Shown here piece after piece: positions 34,116-42,657 of a stretch of DNA of 64,000 nt. The number at the start of each line of letters is the position of its first letter. Positions within the stretch are counted from its first letter, which is position 1. The stretch is taken from the NCBI GenBank assembly GCA_934122115.1, contig CAKOVU010000001.1, positions 62,001-126,000 on the forward strand, in the 5' to 3' direction. Source of the DNA: UMGS1901 sp934122115. Lineage in GTDB: Bacteria; Bacillota; Clostridia; TANB77; CAG-508. Below the pieces are notes generated by a model that was not told where the DNA came from, did not search any database, and saw nothing but the letters and a program-made list of their open reading frames with translations. The position numbers were made by a program, and so were the translations under genes.

Positions 34116-34892
34116 ATGAAAACATTTAAACAAATTATATTAATATTATGTATAATAGCTATGCTAGTAGGAATTGGATTTCTTATATATGGATATGTAA
34201 ATAAAGGAAGTTATAAGGCAGAAAATCCAGTAGCAACAATAGAAGTAGAAGATTATGGAACAATAAAAGTAGAACTATATCCAGATGTTGCTCCAAACAC
34301 AGTAACAAATTTTATTGCTTTAGCCAATAATGGATTCTATGATGGATTAACTTTTTACGAAACAAATCCTAAATACAGAATTTTAGCAGGTGATAGCAGT
34401 AAAACGGCGACTCTATCTAATATAGATAGTTCTATAGAAAAAGGTAGTTCTGAAGATAAATCATATGCAATAGAAGGTGAATTTAGCCTTAATGGATATG
34501 ATGAAAATACATTAAAATTTGAAAAAGGCGTTATAGCAATGGAAAGATATGATTATAGTAAAGTTGATTCTTCATTGGAAACAAAGGGATATAATTCAGC
34601 AAATTCACAATTCTTTATAATGAATGCAGATAACCAAAACTTAAATAGAGTGTTTGCAGGATTTGGAAAAGTTATAGAAGGATTAGATATAGTAGATAAG
34701 ATTGCTAATGTTGAAGTAGTAACAAGAGATGAAAATGCAAAAGAAGGGCTTGATAAGCCGGTAAGCCCACCAGTTATAAGCAGTATAAGAGTTGAAACAT
34801 ATGGAGTGGATTACGGAAAGCCAAAAACAATAGAACCATTTAATTACTATAATTGGTTAATGAATAATTATTATTCATCAAGTTCAAATTAA
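34116..34892 (+). CDS. Membrane-anchored cyclophilin-type peptidyl-prolyl isomerase
   Basis: The 258-residue protein has an N-terminal transmembrane or signal-anchor segment (IILILCIIAMLVGIGFLIYGY) followed by a cyclophilin domain: VATIEVEDYGTIKVELYPDVAPNTVTNFIALANNGFYDG, of which the landmark is PDVAPNTVTNF. NSQFFIM and FAGFGKVIEGLDIVDKI are conserved. The usual catalytic Arg of F-x-R-x-I-x-G is replaced around YRILAGDSS, so activity may be altered. It would act outside the membrane in folding exported proteins. It starts 9 nt after disA. Confidence 0.87.
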   Translation: MKTFKQIILILCIIAMLVGIGFLIYGYVNKGSYKAENPVATIEVEDYGTIKVELYPDVAPNTVTNFIALANNGFYDGLTFYETNPKYRILAGDSSKTATLSNIDSSIEKGSSEDKSYAIEGEFSLNGYDENTLKFEKGVIAMERYDYSKVDSSLETKGYNSANSQFFIMNADNQNLNRVFAGFGKVIEGLDIVDKIANVEVVTRDENAKEGLDKPVSPPVISSIRVETYGVDYGKPKTIEPFNYYNWLMNNYYSSSSN

Positions 34893-34957
34893 AAAATTGA
34901 CAAAATAAAAATTAAAAAAATGGGCATGATAATATTGAAAAAGAATTGGAGATAAAA

Positions 34958-36175
34958 ATGAAAAAGACTTTTAAAATATTATTAATTGTGTGCCTATTTT
35001 TTTTATATGCATATGTATACAATATAGCTGCTATTCCGCAAAGTATAATACTGTCAGAAGGAGAAAATATTAATTTTAAATTAGCCTTAGGATTGGAATT
35101 ACAAAATTCTGATGATTATGAAGCAACATGGGTATCAAGTAATTTAAATAAAAGCAAAGTTGGAAATAACAAAGTAGAATTAAAATTATTTAATAGCATA
35201 GCTGTAAAAGATATAAATGTAAGTGTAATTCCAACAACAACGGTTATTCCTGTAGGAAAAGCAATAGGAATGAAATTATACACAAAAGGTGTGTTGGTTG
35301 TGGGAATGTCGGAGATTGAAAATGAAGAAAAAATAAAAGAAAAACCATATGAAAATAGTGGAATAGAAGAGGGAGATTCAATAATAGCAATTAATAATGA
35401 AGAAATAAATACAACTGACGAATTGATACAACAAGTGAATAATAGTAATGGAGAAAGTTTAAAAATAAAGTATGTGAAAAATGATAAAATATTAGAAACA
35501 AGCATTGTGCCAGTAAAAACGAAAGAAGATTATAAAATAGGATTGTGGGTTAGAGATGCGGCTGCAGGAATAGGAACATTAACTTTTTATGAACCGTCAA
35601 CGAATATGTTTATGAGCTTAGGACACGGAATAATAGATATAGATACAGAAGAAATTGTAGATATATCTAAGGGAGAATTGGTTACAGCAAATATTTTATC
35701 TATTATAAAAGGTGAAAAAAATAAACCAGGAGAGATAAAAGGCTCAATAACAAAAGGCGTTGCGATAGGTGATATATATAAGAATACCAAAATGGGTGTA
35801 TACGGAAATGTAAAAAATAGACAGTATATAGATACAACTTATAATGAAATGGAAGTTGCTGAAAGAAGTGAAATAAAAACGGGAAAAGCTACAATTTTGT
35901 GCCAATTGGATTCTGGAACACCACAGGAATATCAAATTGAAATAGAAAGGATATATTCAAATAATAATACGGATAATAAGAGCATGTTAATTAAGATTAC
36001 TGATGAAGAGCTGCTAAATAAAACTGGAGGAATTATACAGGGAATGAGCGGTGCACCAATAATGCAGAACGGGAAGTTTATAGGTGCAGTGACAAACGTT
36101 TTAGTAAAAGATCCCACAAAGGGATATGCTATTTTTGGAGACTTATTAATAAAGCAGATGAGAAGTAGCAATTAA
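34958..36175 (+). CDS. spoIVB: SpoIVB serine peptidase (S55 family)
   Basis: In sporulation SpoIVB is secreted from the forespore and cleaves SpoIVFA to activate pro-sigma-K processing. The 405-residue product has an N-terminal membrane segment (ILLIVCLFFLYAYVYNIAA), a PDZ domain around residues 95-170, and the S55 domain with His in SLGHGI near residue 223 and Ser in IQGMSGAPI near 363, followed by DPTKGYAIF. The start ATG 34958 is 6 nt after GGAG; an in-frame TTG at 34946 precedes that site. The preceding 65-nt gap has a CATGATA that only faintly resembles a sigma-G -10. Confidence 0.93.
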   Translation: MKKTFKILLIVCLFFLYAYVYNIAAIPQSIILSEGENINFKLALGLELQNSDDYEATWVSSNLNKSKVGNNKVELKLFNSIAVKDINVSVIPTTTVIPVGKAIGMKLYTKGVLVVGMSEIENEEKIKEKPYENSGIEEGDSIIAINNEEINTTDELIQQVNNSNGESLKIKYVKNDKILETSIVPVKTKEDYKIGLWVRDAAAGIGTLTFYEPSTNMFMSLGHGIIDIDTEEIVDISKGELVTANILSIIKGEKNKPGEIKGSITKGVAIGDIYKNTKMGVYGNVKNRQYIDTTYNEMEVAERSEIKTGKATILCQLDSGTPQEYQIEIERIYSNNNTDNKSMLIKITDEELLNKTGGIIQGMSGAPIMQNGKFIGAVTNVLVKDPTKGYAIFGDLLIKQMRSSN

Positions 36176-36176
36176 A

Positions 36177-36208
36177 AAAGAAAATTTATACTTGAATTTT
36201 CTTTTTTT
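36177..36208 (+). terminator. spoIVB terminator
   Basis: AAAGAAAATT and AATTTTCTTT form a 10-bp AT-rich stem followed by TTTT. It overlaps the upstream part of the next promoter. Confidence 0.7.
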
Positions 36209-36245
36209 GTGTTATAATACTTATAATTAAGAGGAGGATATAGAG

Positions 36246-36824
36246 ATGGCAAATTCAAAATTAGTAATAGTAGAAGGTCCACAAGGAGTTGGGAAAACAA
36301 CCATAACGGATTTTATAAGGCACACAATGAAATATACGAATTTATATAGATTATCTGGCACAAGTGATAGCACAAAGGCTGGTCTTGAAAAAGCTATGAA
36401 GATGTATACGGATTTACAAGAGTATATAAAAACATTAGAAAATTTAGGAATTAATTTACTGTTTGATAGAACATTCTTTTCAGAAGAAAATTATTGCAGA
36501 TTAGGGTATAAAGAATATTCATTTACAGAAGTTTATAATAAACTATTAAAATCATTAAGTGAAATGGATTTTGATATATATTACATAACATTGTATTTAA
36601 AGGATGAGAACTTATATAAAAAGAGATTAGAAAGAAAAGATAAAGCAAATTTAAGTTATGCTAAATTTGCTATTGAAAAGAGTGTAGAACAGCAAAAGAT
36701 GTATTTACAAATGGCAGATGAAATAAAAGAAAAATACTCAACCAAAATAAAAGTTTATAAGATTGAAAATAGTAGACCTATAGAAGAAGTTGAAAAAGAG
36801 ATAAAAGAGATATTGGACATATAA
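36246..36824 (+). CDS. Thymidylate kinase-like P-loop nucleotide kinase
   Basis: The 192-residue protein has a P-loop GPQGVGKTT at residues 11-19, a DR-type motif (LLFDRTFFSEE near residue 77), and an Arg-rich lid (KKRLERKDKANLSYAK near 122), consistent with the thymidylate kinase/deoxynucleoside kinase group. The substrate is uncertain. It has its own TATAAT at 36213-36218 with an extended TGT, but the nearest -35 (TTGAAT) is 15 bp away. The start follows AAGAGGAGGATATAG. Confidence 0.75.
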   Translation: MANSKLVIVEGPQGVGKTTITDFIRHTMKYTNLYRLSGTSDSTKAGLEKAMKMYTDLQEYIKTLENLGINLLFDRTFFSEENYCRLGYKEYSFTEVYNKLLKSLSEMDFDIYYITLYLKDENLYKKRLERKDKANLSYAKFAIEKSVEQQKMYLQMADEIKEKYSTKIKVYKIENSRPIEEVEKEIKEILDI

Positions 36825-36855
36825 GGAAGTATAAGCTTAAGCCAATATACTTCCT
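36825..36855. terminator. Bidirectional terminator hairpin between convergent genes
   Basis: GGAAGTATA and TATACTTCC form a 9-bp perfect stem around a 12-nt loop. The right part lies within the end of the M14 gene. Confidence 0.65.
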
Positions 36856-37754
36856 AGTAATAAGATTCCTAAGTTATCTTTGTAGATTTCATTAAATTGA
36901 GATATAGGTAAAGGATTTTCACCAAAACCAGCTTCGATAGTGTAAGCTGGTTTCTTATATTCCTGTAAGAACCAGTCTTTGTATCCAGCAAAGCTTGAAA
37001 TGTATGGAACATCTGCCAAAGTGTAATTACTAATTTTGGCAAATTGCAATCCAATGTTATAAGCATTTTTGGGAGCATAATTTTGGAATTGCCAATAAAT
37101 TTCTTTTCCTTGAGTGTGGTAAGCAATTGTTAAATCAAAATTATGTTGCTTTGTATAATTATATAAAGCTAAAGATTCAGGTTGCGATAATGGAGCCAAT
37201 CCAACAAAATCACGAGGAGCTGGAGTGCTTATACCCTGAGAGTACTTTATTTTTTTTGCTTGTTCCCAGCCAGCAGAAAATTGTAAATTTAAATCCACAC
37301 CATTTATATTAGCTTTCCACCCATTTGCAAAAGAAATTGAAGGGTAATTATCAGCAATGGATTTTGCTTGTACGTAATATTTATGAGGTAATAGTGAAGG
37401 ATTATTTACTAAATCTACACCATCTGGGTTCGCCATAGGTACAATATAAATTGTAGACTTTTCAAAAATATTTTCTACAGAATATCCTAAAATACTTGAA
37501 TTTGATTTGTAAGCAATACACAATTCTTCTATAAATTTCATAAGCAGTTGAGAAACAATAGATTCATTTGCATGAATAGAACCAAAATAAAATATTTGCT
37601 TTTCTCCGTGCCCAAATACTATTGAATAAATTGGATTTTTACAAACGCTATAACCAATGATTTCCTTTCTTAAAAAAGAAAATTGATTGAATAATGAAAT
37701 AATATTATTTTCTAATAATTCAGAATCATAAGGAACAAAAGTATTTACAATCAT
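36837..37754 (-). CDS. M14 family zinc carboxypeptidase
   Basis: The 305-residue peptidase has zinc ligands H61 and E64 in GSIHANES, a third His in TIAYHTQG near residue 218, the substrate-binding NPDG and NGVDLN segments, and the catalytic Glu in YTIEAGFGENP near 273. Bacterial relatives of this size cleave peptidoglycan stem peptides (gamma-D-Glu-diaminopimelate). No signal peptide is visible, so it may act in the mother cell or on recycled peptides; this is inference. The start is preceded by AAGGAGG. Confidence 0.9.
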   Translation of the reverse strand: MIVNTFVPYDSELLENNIISLFNQFSFLRKEIIGYSVCKNPIYSIVFGHGEKQIFYFGSIHANESIVSQLLMKFIEELCIAYKSNSSILGYSVENIFEKSTIYIVPMANPDGVDLVNNPSLLPHKYYVQAKSIADNYPSISFANGWKANINGVDLNLQFSAGWEQAKKIKYSQGISTPAPRDFVGLAPLSQPESLALYNYTKQHNFDLTIAYHTQGKEIYWQFQNYAPKNAYNIGLQFAKISNYTLADVPYISSFAGYKDWFLQEYKKPAYTIEAGFGENPLPISQFNEIYKDNLGILLLGSILA

Positions 37755-37830
37755 AAGGCCTCCTTAATGTTAGTTTATTATAAAAGTGTGAGGATATTCC
37801 TTTTGAATAGATAAAAAATAAACAAAAGTA

Positions 37831-37859
37831 TTGAAGATAAAAAATTGTTATGCTAAAAT
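37831..37859 (+). promoter_or_regulatory. Promoter for the DUF5684-like membrane protein
   Basis: TTGAAG 37831-37836, a 17-bp spacer, TAAAAT 37854-37859. A longer open frame starts at this very TTG, which argues that it is not the translation start. Confidence 0.65.
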
Positions 37860-37890
37860 ATTAAAAGTCGATAGCGAAAAAGGGAGAAAA

Positions 37891-38727
37891 ATGATGAAAA
37901 ATAATAGAATATGGATAAAATTATTATGTATAACAATGATTATATTTTTGAGTATGATAATTTGCAATGTAAAATCTTTTGCAGAAAATAATTCAGAGGA
38001 AAAAATAGTTTATTTAATGCAACTATTTGAAGAACAAGGACTAACAAAAGATGGATTAACAGACGCAATAAAAACATATAAGGAAGTTAGTAAAGAATAC
38101 ACAAATGAAGAAATTGTTGCAATGATAGAAAACAACAAAGATAAAATAAAAAGCGATGGACAGGCTAAAGAAAACATAGATAATATATGCAAAGTATTGA
38201 AAAATGTTGATAAAGATAAGTTAAATGCAATAATTGAAAAAACGGATATAGAGCAAGTTATAAGTGAAGTAGAAGATGGTGCTACATTATTAGATATTGT
38301 TAATAAAACTACTGCTAACATGTCTACAAGAGAAAAAGTTGGACTAATGGTATCAATTGCTTGGTCTGCCAATATAATAAGAATAATTACAAGGATAGTA
38401 ATAATCCTTGCAATTTATAGATTGTTTGTAAGATGTGTTATATATAAAAAGGCAAAGAAACGCGCATGGGCAGTTTTAATACCAATATACAAAGATGTAG
38501 TTATGTTACAAATTTGTGGAATGAGCCCTTGGTGGTTATTATTGTTATTGGTGCCTGTTGTAGGATGGATAATTTTATGGTTAGTACATGTAGCAAGTAG
38601 ATTCATGCTGGCAGAAGCTTTTAATAAAAAGCAGGTGTATGGATTAGGATTATGGCTACTATGGCCAGTATTTGAATCTATATTAGCATTTTCAAAGAAG
38701 TCGAAATATGTCGGAATAGAAAAGTAA
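37891..38727 (+). CDS. Signal-peptide protein with C-terminal DUF5684-like membrane domain
   Basis: The 278-residue product starts with a signal or anchor (LLCITMIIFLSMIICNVKSFA). A helical charged extracellular part of about 120 residues follows (repeated D/E/K, YTNEEIVAMIENNKDKIK). The C-terminal half is a transmembrane domain: AWAVLIPIYKDVVMLQICG, WWLLLLLVPVVGWIILWLVH and VYGLGLWLLWPVFESILAF, which resembles DUF5684. Function unknown. ATG 37891 and 37894 are both behind AGGGAG; the first is chosen. Confidence 0.6.
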   Translation: MMKNNRIWIKLLCITMIIFLSMIICNVKSFAENNSEEKIVYLMQLFEEQGLTKDGLTDAIKTYKEVSKEYTNEEIVAMIENNKDKIKSDGQAKENIDNICKVLKNVDKDKLNAIIEKTDIEQVISEVEDGATLLDIVNKTTANMSTREKVGLMVSIAWSANIIRIITRIVIILAIYRLFVRCVIYKKAKKRAWAVLIPIYKDVVMLQICGMSPWWLLLLLVPVVGWIILWLVHVASRFMLAEAFNKKQVYGLGLWLLWPVFESILAFSKKSKYVGIEK

Positions 38728-38734
38728 TAAATCC

Positions 38735-38763
38735 TTGCATAAATAAAAAGAATATGATATATT
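38735..38763 (+). promoter_or_regulatory. Promoter for the small zinc-ribbon protein
   Basis: TTGCAT 38735-38740, a 17-bp spacer, TATATT 38758-38763. It gives a leader of about 110 nt. Confidence 0.6.
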
Positions 38764-38879
38764 ATACAAAATTGTTTATAAGCAATTTGTAAGAATTTAA
38801 TTATTTAGTAGACTATTTCCTCTAAAAAGGTTCAATGTGTCAAAAGATATTAAATGAATTTAAAGAAGGAGGAAATGTC

Positions 38880-39047
38880 ATGGCAGACAAAACATTAGTA
38901 TGCAAAGATTGTGGAGCTGAATTTGTTTTTACAGAAGGTGAACAAGCATTTTATGCAGAAAAAGGATTCACAAATGAACCTCAAAGATGCCCAGAATGCA
39001 GAAAAGCAAGAAAAGCACAAAGAAGAAATAACAATTATAATGCATAA
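38880..39047 (+). CDS. Small zinc-ribbon protein
   Basis: 55 residues: TLVCKDCGAEFVFTEGEQAFYAEKGF, then PQRCPECRKARKAQRR. Two CxxC knuckles (C8, C11 and C34, C37) make a treble-clef-like zinc site, and the basic tail suggests nucleic-acid contact. This is the short conserved clostridial zinc-ribbon family, function unknown to me. The ATG at 38880 has AAGGAGG 8 nt upstream; the frame extends to 38835 without a second ribosome binding site. Confidence 0.85.
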   Translation: MADKTLVCKDCGAEFVFTEGEQAFYAEKGFTNEPQRCPECRKARKAQRRNNNYNA

Positions 39048-39052
39048 TAAAT

Positions 39053-39082
39053 AAAATGATTAGAGAAATCTAATCATTTTTT
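39053..39082. terminator. Bidirectional terminator
   Basis: AAAATGATTAGA and TCTAATCATTTT form a perfect 12-bp stem with a GAAA loop and flanking T-runs. It overlaps the last codons of mscL. Confidence 0.9.
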
Positions 39083-39607
39083 ATGTGTAGTAGGTTTTGT
39101 TTCATAAATTAGTTTAGAAGTACAATTTGGACATCTTGTTGCTTTGTATTTAATTTCAGATAGGCAGTAAGGGCATATTTTGGTTTCTGGTTCTGTCTTC
39201 TCTGGTGTTGCACTATCTTCTTCAACTTTTTTCTTACCAAGTCTTTTCAATTTTTTTAGATTTCCAGATTTATCTAGTTCATCAATTTTTTTAGCCAATT
39301 TATTAAGATCTTTTTCACCTATTTTATTTAATTTGTTTAAATATCTAATAACCAAAAATATAGAAAAAGATATTATTAGAAAGTCAACTATAGTAGTAAT
39401 AAAGTGACCATATTTGATAGAAACTTCGCCAACATTTAATACTAAATCTGAGAAATCAACCTTTCCAATTAGTACAGAAACACAAGGCATAATAATATCT
39501 TCAACTAAAGAAGTTACAATTTTTTGAAAAGCACCACCGATTACAATACCTAATGCTAAATCTGAGATATTTCCTCTAGTTGCAAATTCTTTGAATTCTT
39601 TTAACAT
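39074..39607 (-). CDS. mscL: Large-conductance mechanosensitive channel with zinc-ribbon tail
   Basis: MscL opens under membrane tension and releases solutes during osmotic downshock. From ATG 39607 the 177-residue product starts MLKEFKEFATRGNISDLALG, the invariant MscL N-terminus, with TM1 (LALGIVIGGAFQKIVTSLVEDI) and TM2 (FLIISFSIFLVIRYLNKL). It is about 40 residues longer than usual and ends with CPYC and CPNC, a rubredoxin-like zinc ribbon in the cytoplasm. The open frame continues 69 codons upstream, but AAAGGA before 39607 and the conserved N-terminus fix the start. Confidence 0.94.
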   Translation of the reverse strand: MLKEFKEFATRGNISDLALGIVIGGAFQKIVTSLVEDIIMPCVSVLIGKVDFSDLVLNVGEVSIKYGHFITTIVDFLIISFSIFLVIRYLNKLNKIGEKDLNKLAKKIDELDKSGNLKKLKRLGKKKVEEDSATPEKTEPETKICPYCLSEIKYKATRCPNCTSKLIYETKPTTHKK

Positions 39608-39693
39608 AAAGTTCATCCTTTCTATAAAAAATTTAAATAATTTTATTATAAAATACATTAATTTTATAATTTTGTCAAATAATATATAAAAGC

Positions 39694-39722
39694 TTGAAAT
39701 AAAGCTGAAATAGTGATATAAT
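39694..39722 (+). promoter_or_regulatory. pyk promoter
   Basis: TTGAAA 39694-39699, a 17-bp spacer, TATAAT 39717-39722. Confidence 0.8.
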
Positions 39723-39755
39723 ATGAACGTTATTTTGAAAGGTGGAGGAATATTA

Positions 39756-41195
39756 ATGAAAGCATTAAGAAAAACAAAAATTGTTGGAACAATAGGACCA
39801 GCTAGTGAAAACAAACTAGAAGAATTATTTGAAGCTGGCTTAAATGTAACAAGAGTAAATTATTCTCATGGAAGTTGGGAAGAGCAATCAGAGAAAACAG
39901 AAACAATAATAAAATTAAGAGAAGAAAAAGAACTTCCAATAGCATTATTATTGGATATGAAAGGTCCAGAAATAAGAACAGGAATGTTATACACAGGAAA
40001 AAATACAAAAATACAATTAAAAGATGGTCAAAAATTTACATTATACAATGAAGATGTAACAGGAAATGAAGAAGGTGTTTCTGTAACATATAAAGAATTA
40101 TATAAAGATGTTAAACCAGGAACAAAAATTTTAATAGATGATGGAGCAATAGAGTTAAAAGTTGATGAAGTTGTTGGTAAAGATATAGTAACAACAGTTG
40201 TTCATGGAAATGGTTTAGGAAGCAGAAAAACTATGAACTTACCTGGAACAGTTATTAGATTACCAGGTTTAGCTGAAAAAGATATAGCAGATTTAAAAGC
40301 AGCTTGCGAACATGAATATGATTTCGTAGCAATATCATTTGCAAGAAATGCAGAAGATATTCAAAATGTTAGAAAAGTATTAGATGAAAATGGTGGAAAA
40401 GATATCCAAATAATAACAAAAATAGAAAATGTTGAAGGTCTTTCTAATTTAGAAACTATAGTAAATTTAGCTGATGGACAAATGATTGCCCGTGGTGATA
40501 TGGCTACTGAAACTGATTTCACAGAACCACCAGTAGTTCAAAAGAAATTAATAAAACTTTGCAATAAAGAATGTAAACCAGCTATTACAGCAACACAAAT
40601 GTTAGAATCAATGACACATCAACCATTACCAACAAGAGCAGAAGCAAGCGACGTTGCAAATGCTATATATGATAGAACAAGTGCTATAATGCTTTCAGGA
40701 GAATGTGCACAAGGTGATTATCCAGTAGAATGTGTTGAAACAATGGTTAAAATAGCAAACAGAGTTGAACCAGAAATAAATTACTGGAAGAGATTTGATG
40801 AGAACGAAAATGTAAAACTAGATACATTAGAAGAAAACGTAGCATATGCAACTTGTGTAACAGCTAAAAACATGAAAGCTGATGCAATAGTATGCTATAC
40901 ACATACAGGAAATTCTGCAAGAAACTTAGCTGGATTAGGAGCTGGATGCCCAATTCTTGCTATAACAGATAATAAGAGAACATTCCATCAATTAGGCTTA
41001 GCTTGGAACGTAACACCAATATTTGTTCCAGCAGAAGAAACAATAAATAAAACAATTGAAAAAGGAATTGAAAAATTAAAGAATAAAGAAATACTAGAAA
41101 AAGGAGACCTAGTAATAATTGCAGGTGGAGACAAAATAATGGAAGACGTTGGTTCATCTGTAAATAAAACAATAGGTGGAGTTTTAAAAGTATAG
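39756..41195 (+). CDS. pyk: Pyruvate kinase
   Basis: The last step of glycolysis: PEP + ADP to pyruvate + ATP. The 479-residue enzyme has TKIVGTIGPAS at the start, LLDMKGPEIRTG near residue 65, KIENVEGLSNL, the active-site loop ITATQMLESMTHQPLPTRAEASDVANAI (landmark PTRAEASDVANAI), and a C-terminal allosteric domain. The MVARGDLG of most enzymes reads MIARGDMATE here. There is no extra PEP-utiliser domain. An ATG at 39723 falls on the promoter -10 and cannot be transcribed, so ATG 39756 (after GGTGGAGG) is the start. Confidence 0.97.
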   Translation: MKALRKTKIVGTIGPASENKLEELFEAGLNVTRVNYSHGSWEEQSEKTETIIKLREEKELPIALLLDMKGPEIRTGMLYTGKNTKIQLKDGQKFTLYNEDVTGNEEGVSVTYKELYKDVKPGTKILIDDGAIELKVDEVVGKDIVTTVVHGNGLGSRKTMNLPGTVIRLPGLAEKDIADLKAACEHEYDFVAISFARNAEDIQNVRKVLDENGGKDIQIITKIENVEGLSNLETIVNLADGQMIARGDMATETDFTEPPVVQKKLIKLCNKECKPAITATQMLESMTHQPLPTRAEASDVANAIYDRTSAIMLSGECAQGDYPVECVETMVKIANRVEPEINYWKRFDENENVKLDTLEENVAYATCVTAKNMKADAIVCYTHTGNSARNLAGLGAGCPILAITDNKRTFHQLGLAWNVTPIFVPAEETINKTIEKGIEKLKNKEILEKGDLVIIAGGDKIMEDVGSSVNKTIGGVLKV

Positions 41196-41212
41196 TTATA
41201 AAATAAGAAAGA

Positions 41213-41245
41213 AGATTGTTGCGAATTGTAACAATCTCTTTTTTT
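41213..41245 (+). terminator. pyk terminator
   Basis: AGATTGTT and AACAATCT form an 8-bp stem, 9-nt loop, then CTTTTTTT. Confidence 0.9.
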
Positions 41246-41302
41246 ATGTCATAAAATGCAGTATAGGCAATAAGCTAAAGATTTAATAAAGGAGGAATAT
41301 TA

Positions 41303-41647
41303 ATGTATCAATGTTGTAAAAAATGTTGTTGCCAAAACAATATGGAAGGAGATGTTGGTCCACTAGAAACTAGCTGCAGCGATGTTCAAAGCTATGAGGA
41401 GAATAACGAAAATTCTTGTCAATGTGGCTTTGATCAGGAAATGAATTTATTTCCAACTAATCCAATGCTTGCGCAGAGCTATGTACCAACTCAATATATG
41501 GATAAAACTTTTACACCTTGTTGCGGCTTGCAAAATGGAACAATATTTCCTGAATTAGTTACTACGTACTATCCAGGACAAAGTATGATGGAGATTGAAT
41601 ATTTAAGATCTAGAAATGGTTTTGGAAAGGGGTGTCAAACTTGCTAA
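41303..41647 (+). CDS. cotJA: Spore coat-associated protein CotJA
   Basis: The C-terminal half carries the CotJA pattern: PMLAQSYVPTQYMDKTFTPCCGLQNGTIFPELV, with landmarks LAQSYVPTQYM and GTIFPELV, then PGQSMMEIEYLR. The 114-residue protein has an added N-terminus full of cysteines (MYQCCKKCCCQNN), unlike Bacillus CotJA of about 80 residues. CotJ proteins form an inner-coat layer with the catalase-like CotJC. Its stop overlaps the next start. Confidence 0.92.
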   Translation: MYQCCKKCCCQNNMEGDVGPLETSCSDVQSYEENNENSCQCGFDQEMNLFPTNPMLAQSYVPTQYMDKTFTPCCGLQNGTIFPELVTTYYPGQSMMEIEYLRSRNGFGKGCQTC

Positions 41648-41997
41648 TGAATGATGAAAATTGTAATTATGAAGTAACAGGAATAAATGCTCAATTTGGA
41701 TACAATCCAGCTACTACAGAAAATAATGGATGTGGCTGTAATAACAATAATGAAACCTGCCAAAAATTATTAAATGAAATTAGATGTTTAACATTTGCTA
41801 TCACTGATTTAGCAGAATATCTAAATACACATCCTACAGACGAAAAAGCAATTTGTTTGCACCGTAAATATTGCAATAATCTAAATGAATTGAAAGATAT
41901 GTATCAAAGAATATATGGGCCACTTAGCATATACTGCCCATGCAATAAATGGAGATGGCTAGAAGAACCATGGCCATGGGAAGGAAGTGAGCTATAA
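41647..41997 (+). CDS. cotJB: Spore coat protein CotJB
   Basis: The CotJB core is visible in the last 75 residues: LLNEIRCLTFAITDLAEYLNTHP, then AICLHRKYCNNLNELKDMYQRIYGPL and WRWLEEPWPWEGSEL. The ATG at 41647 overlaps the cotJA stop (TAATG), typical of this operon; a GTG at 41632 in frame is possible but needs no separate explanation. An N-terminal extension of about 35 residues with Asn/Cys runs (CGCNNNNETC) is unusual. It is translationally coupled to cotJC. Confidence 0.92.
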   Translation: MNDENCNYEVTGINAQFGYNPATTENNGCGCNNNNETCQKLLNEIRCLTFAITDLAEYLNTHPTDEKAICLHRKYCNNLNELKDMYQRIYGPLSIYCPCNKWRWLEEPWPWEGSEL

Positions 41998-42608
41998 TGT
42001 GGACTTATAATAAAATGTTACAATATCCTATAAATATTAAATGCAGAAATCCAAGACTAGCAAAATATATTATATCTCAATATGGAGGACCTGACGGAGA
42101 ATTAGCTGCATCATTAAGATATTTATCTCAAAGATTTGCTATGCCAGATTTAAAATCAAAAGCAACATTAAATGATATAGGAACTGAAGAATTAGCCCAT
42201 TTAGAAATGGTTGGAACTTTAGTAAAACAATTAACTGATGGTTGTTCAGCAGAAGAGTTAGAAAAAGCAGGATTGGGGGCATATTATACAGATCATGGTA
42301 TAGATATATATCCACAATCAGCTGCAGGAATGCCATTTGATGCAAATTGCTTAGCCTGCAAAGGTGATCCAATAGCAAACTTGCAAGAGGATTTAGCTGC
42401 AGAACAAAAAGCAAGAGCAACATATGAAAAATTAATAGATTTATGTGCAGAGGATAGTGAAGTTGTAGATGTTTTAAGATACTTAAGGCAAAGAGAAATC
42501 GTTCACTTCCAAAGATTTGGAGAAGCATTAAGAGGTGTACAAGATAAATTGGCAGAAAAAAGATTTTACATGAATAATAAATGTAGAAATACTGAAGACG
42601 AAAATTAA
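41997..42608 (+). CDS. cotJC: Spore coat protein CotJC, manganese catalase family
   Basis: 203 residues in a four-helix ferritin-like bundle. Ligand-type residues are seen in GPDGELAASLRYLSQ, NDIGTEELAHLEMV and REIVHFQRFGEAL (two ExxH pairs). CotJC and its homologues are Mn-catalase-like proteins of the spore coat. The TAATG overlap with cotJB shows coupling. Confidence 0.95.
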   Translation: MWTYNKMLQYPINIKCRNPRLAKYIISQYGGPDGELAASLRYLSQRFAMPDLKSKATLNDIGTEELAHLEMVGTLVKQLTDGCSAEELEKAGLGAYYTDHGIDIYPQSAAGMPFDANCLACKGDPIANLQEDLAAEQKARATYEKLIDLCAEDSEVVDVLRYLRQREIVHFQRFGEALRGVQDKLAEKRFYMNNKCRNTEDEN

Positions 42609-42621
42609 ATATAAAAGAAAA

Positions 42622-42653
42622 ATGGGTAATATCTAAGTCTAGATATTACCCAT
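42622..42653. terminator. Perfect hairpin between cotJC and orphan gene 2
   Basis: ATGGGTAATATCTA and TAGATATTACCCAT are perfect 14-bp arms around AGTC. The minus-strand side continues into a T-rich tract, so it fits a terminator for the orphan gene; it may serve both. Confidence 0.8.
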
Positions 42654-42657
42654 AAAA

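Noticed and set aside
34893..34957. Sigma-G promoter for spoIVB (CATGATA)
   Set aside because: The -10 is a partial match, and no acceptable -35 lies at the right distance in this AT-rich gap.
39608..39814. 69-codon N-terminal extension of mscL
   Set aside because: The invariant MscL start MLKEFKEF and the AAAGGA site fix ATG 39607; the extension also covers the pyk promoter.
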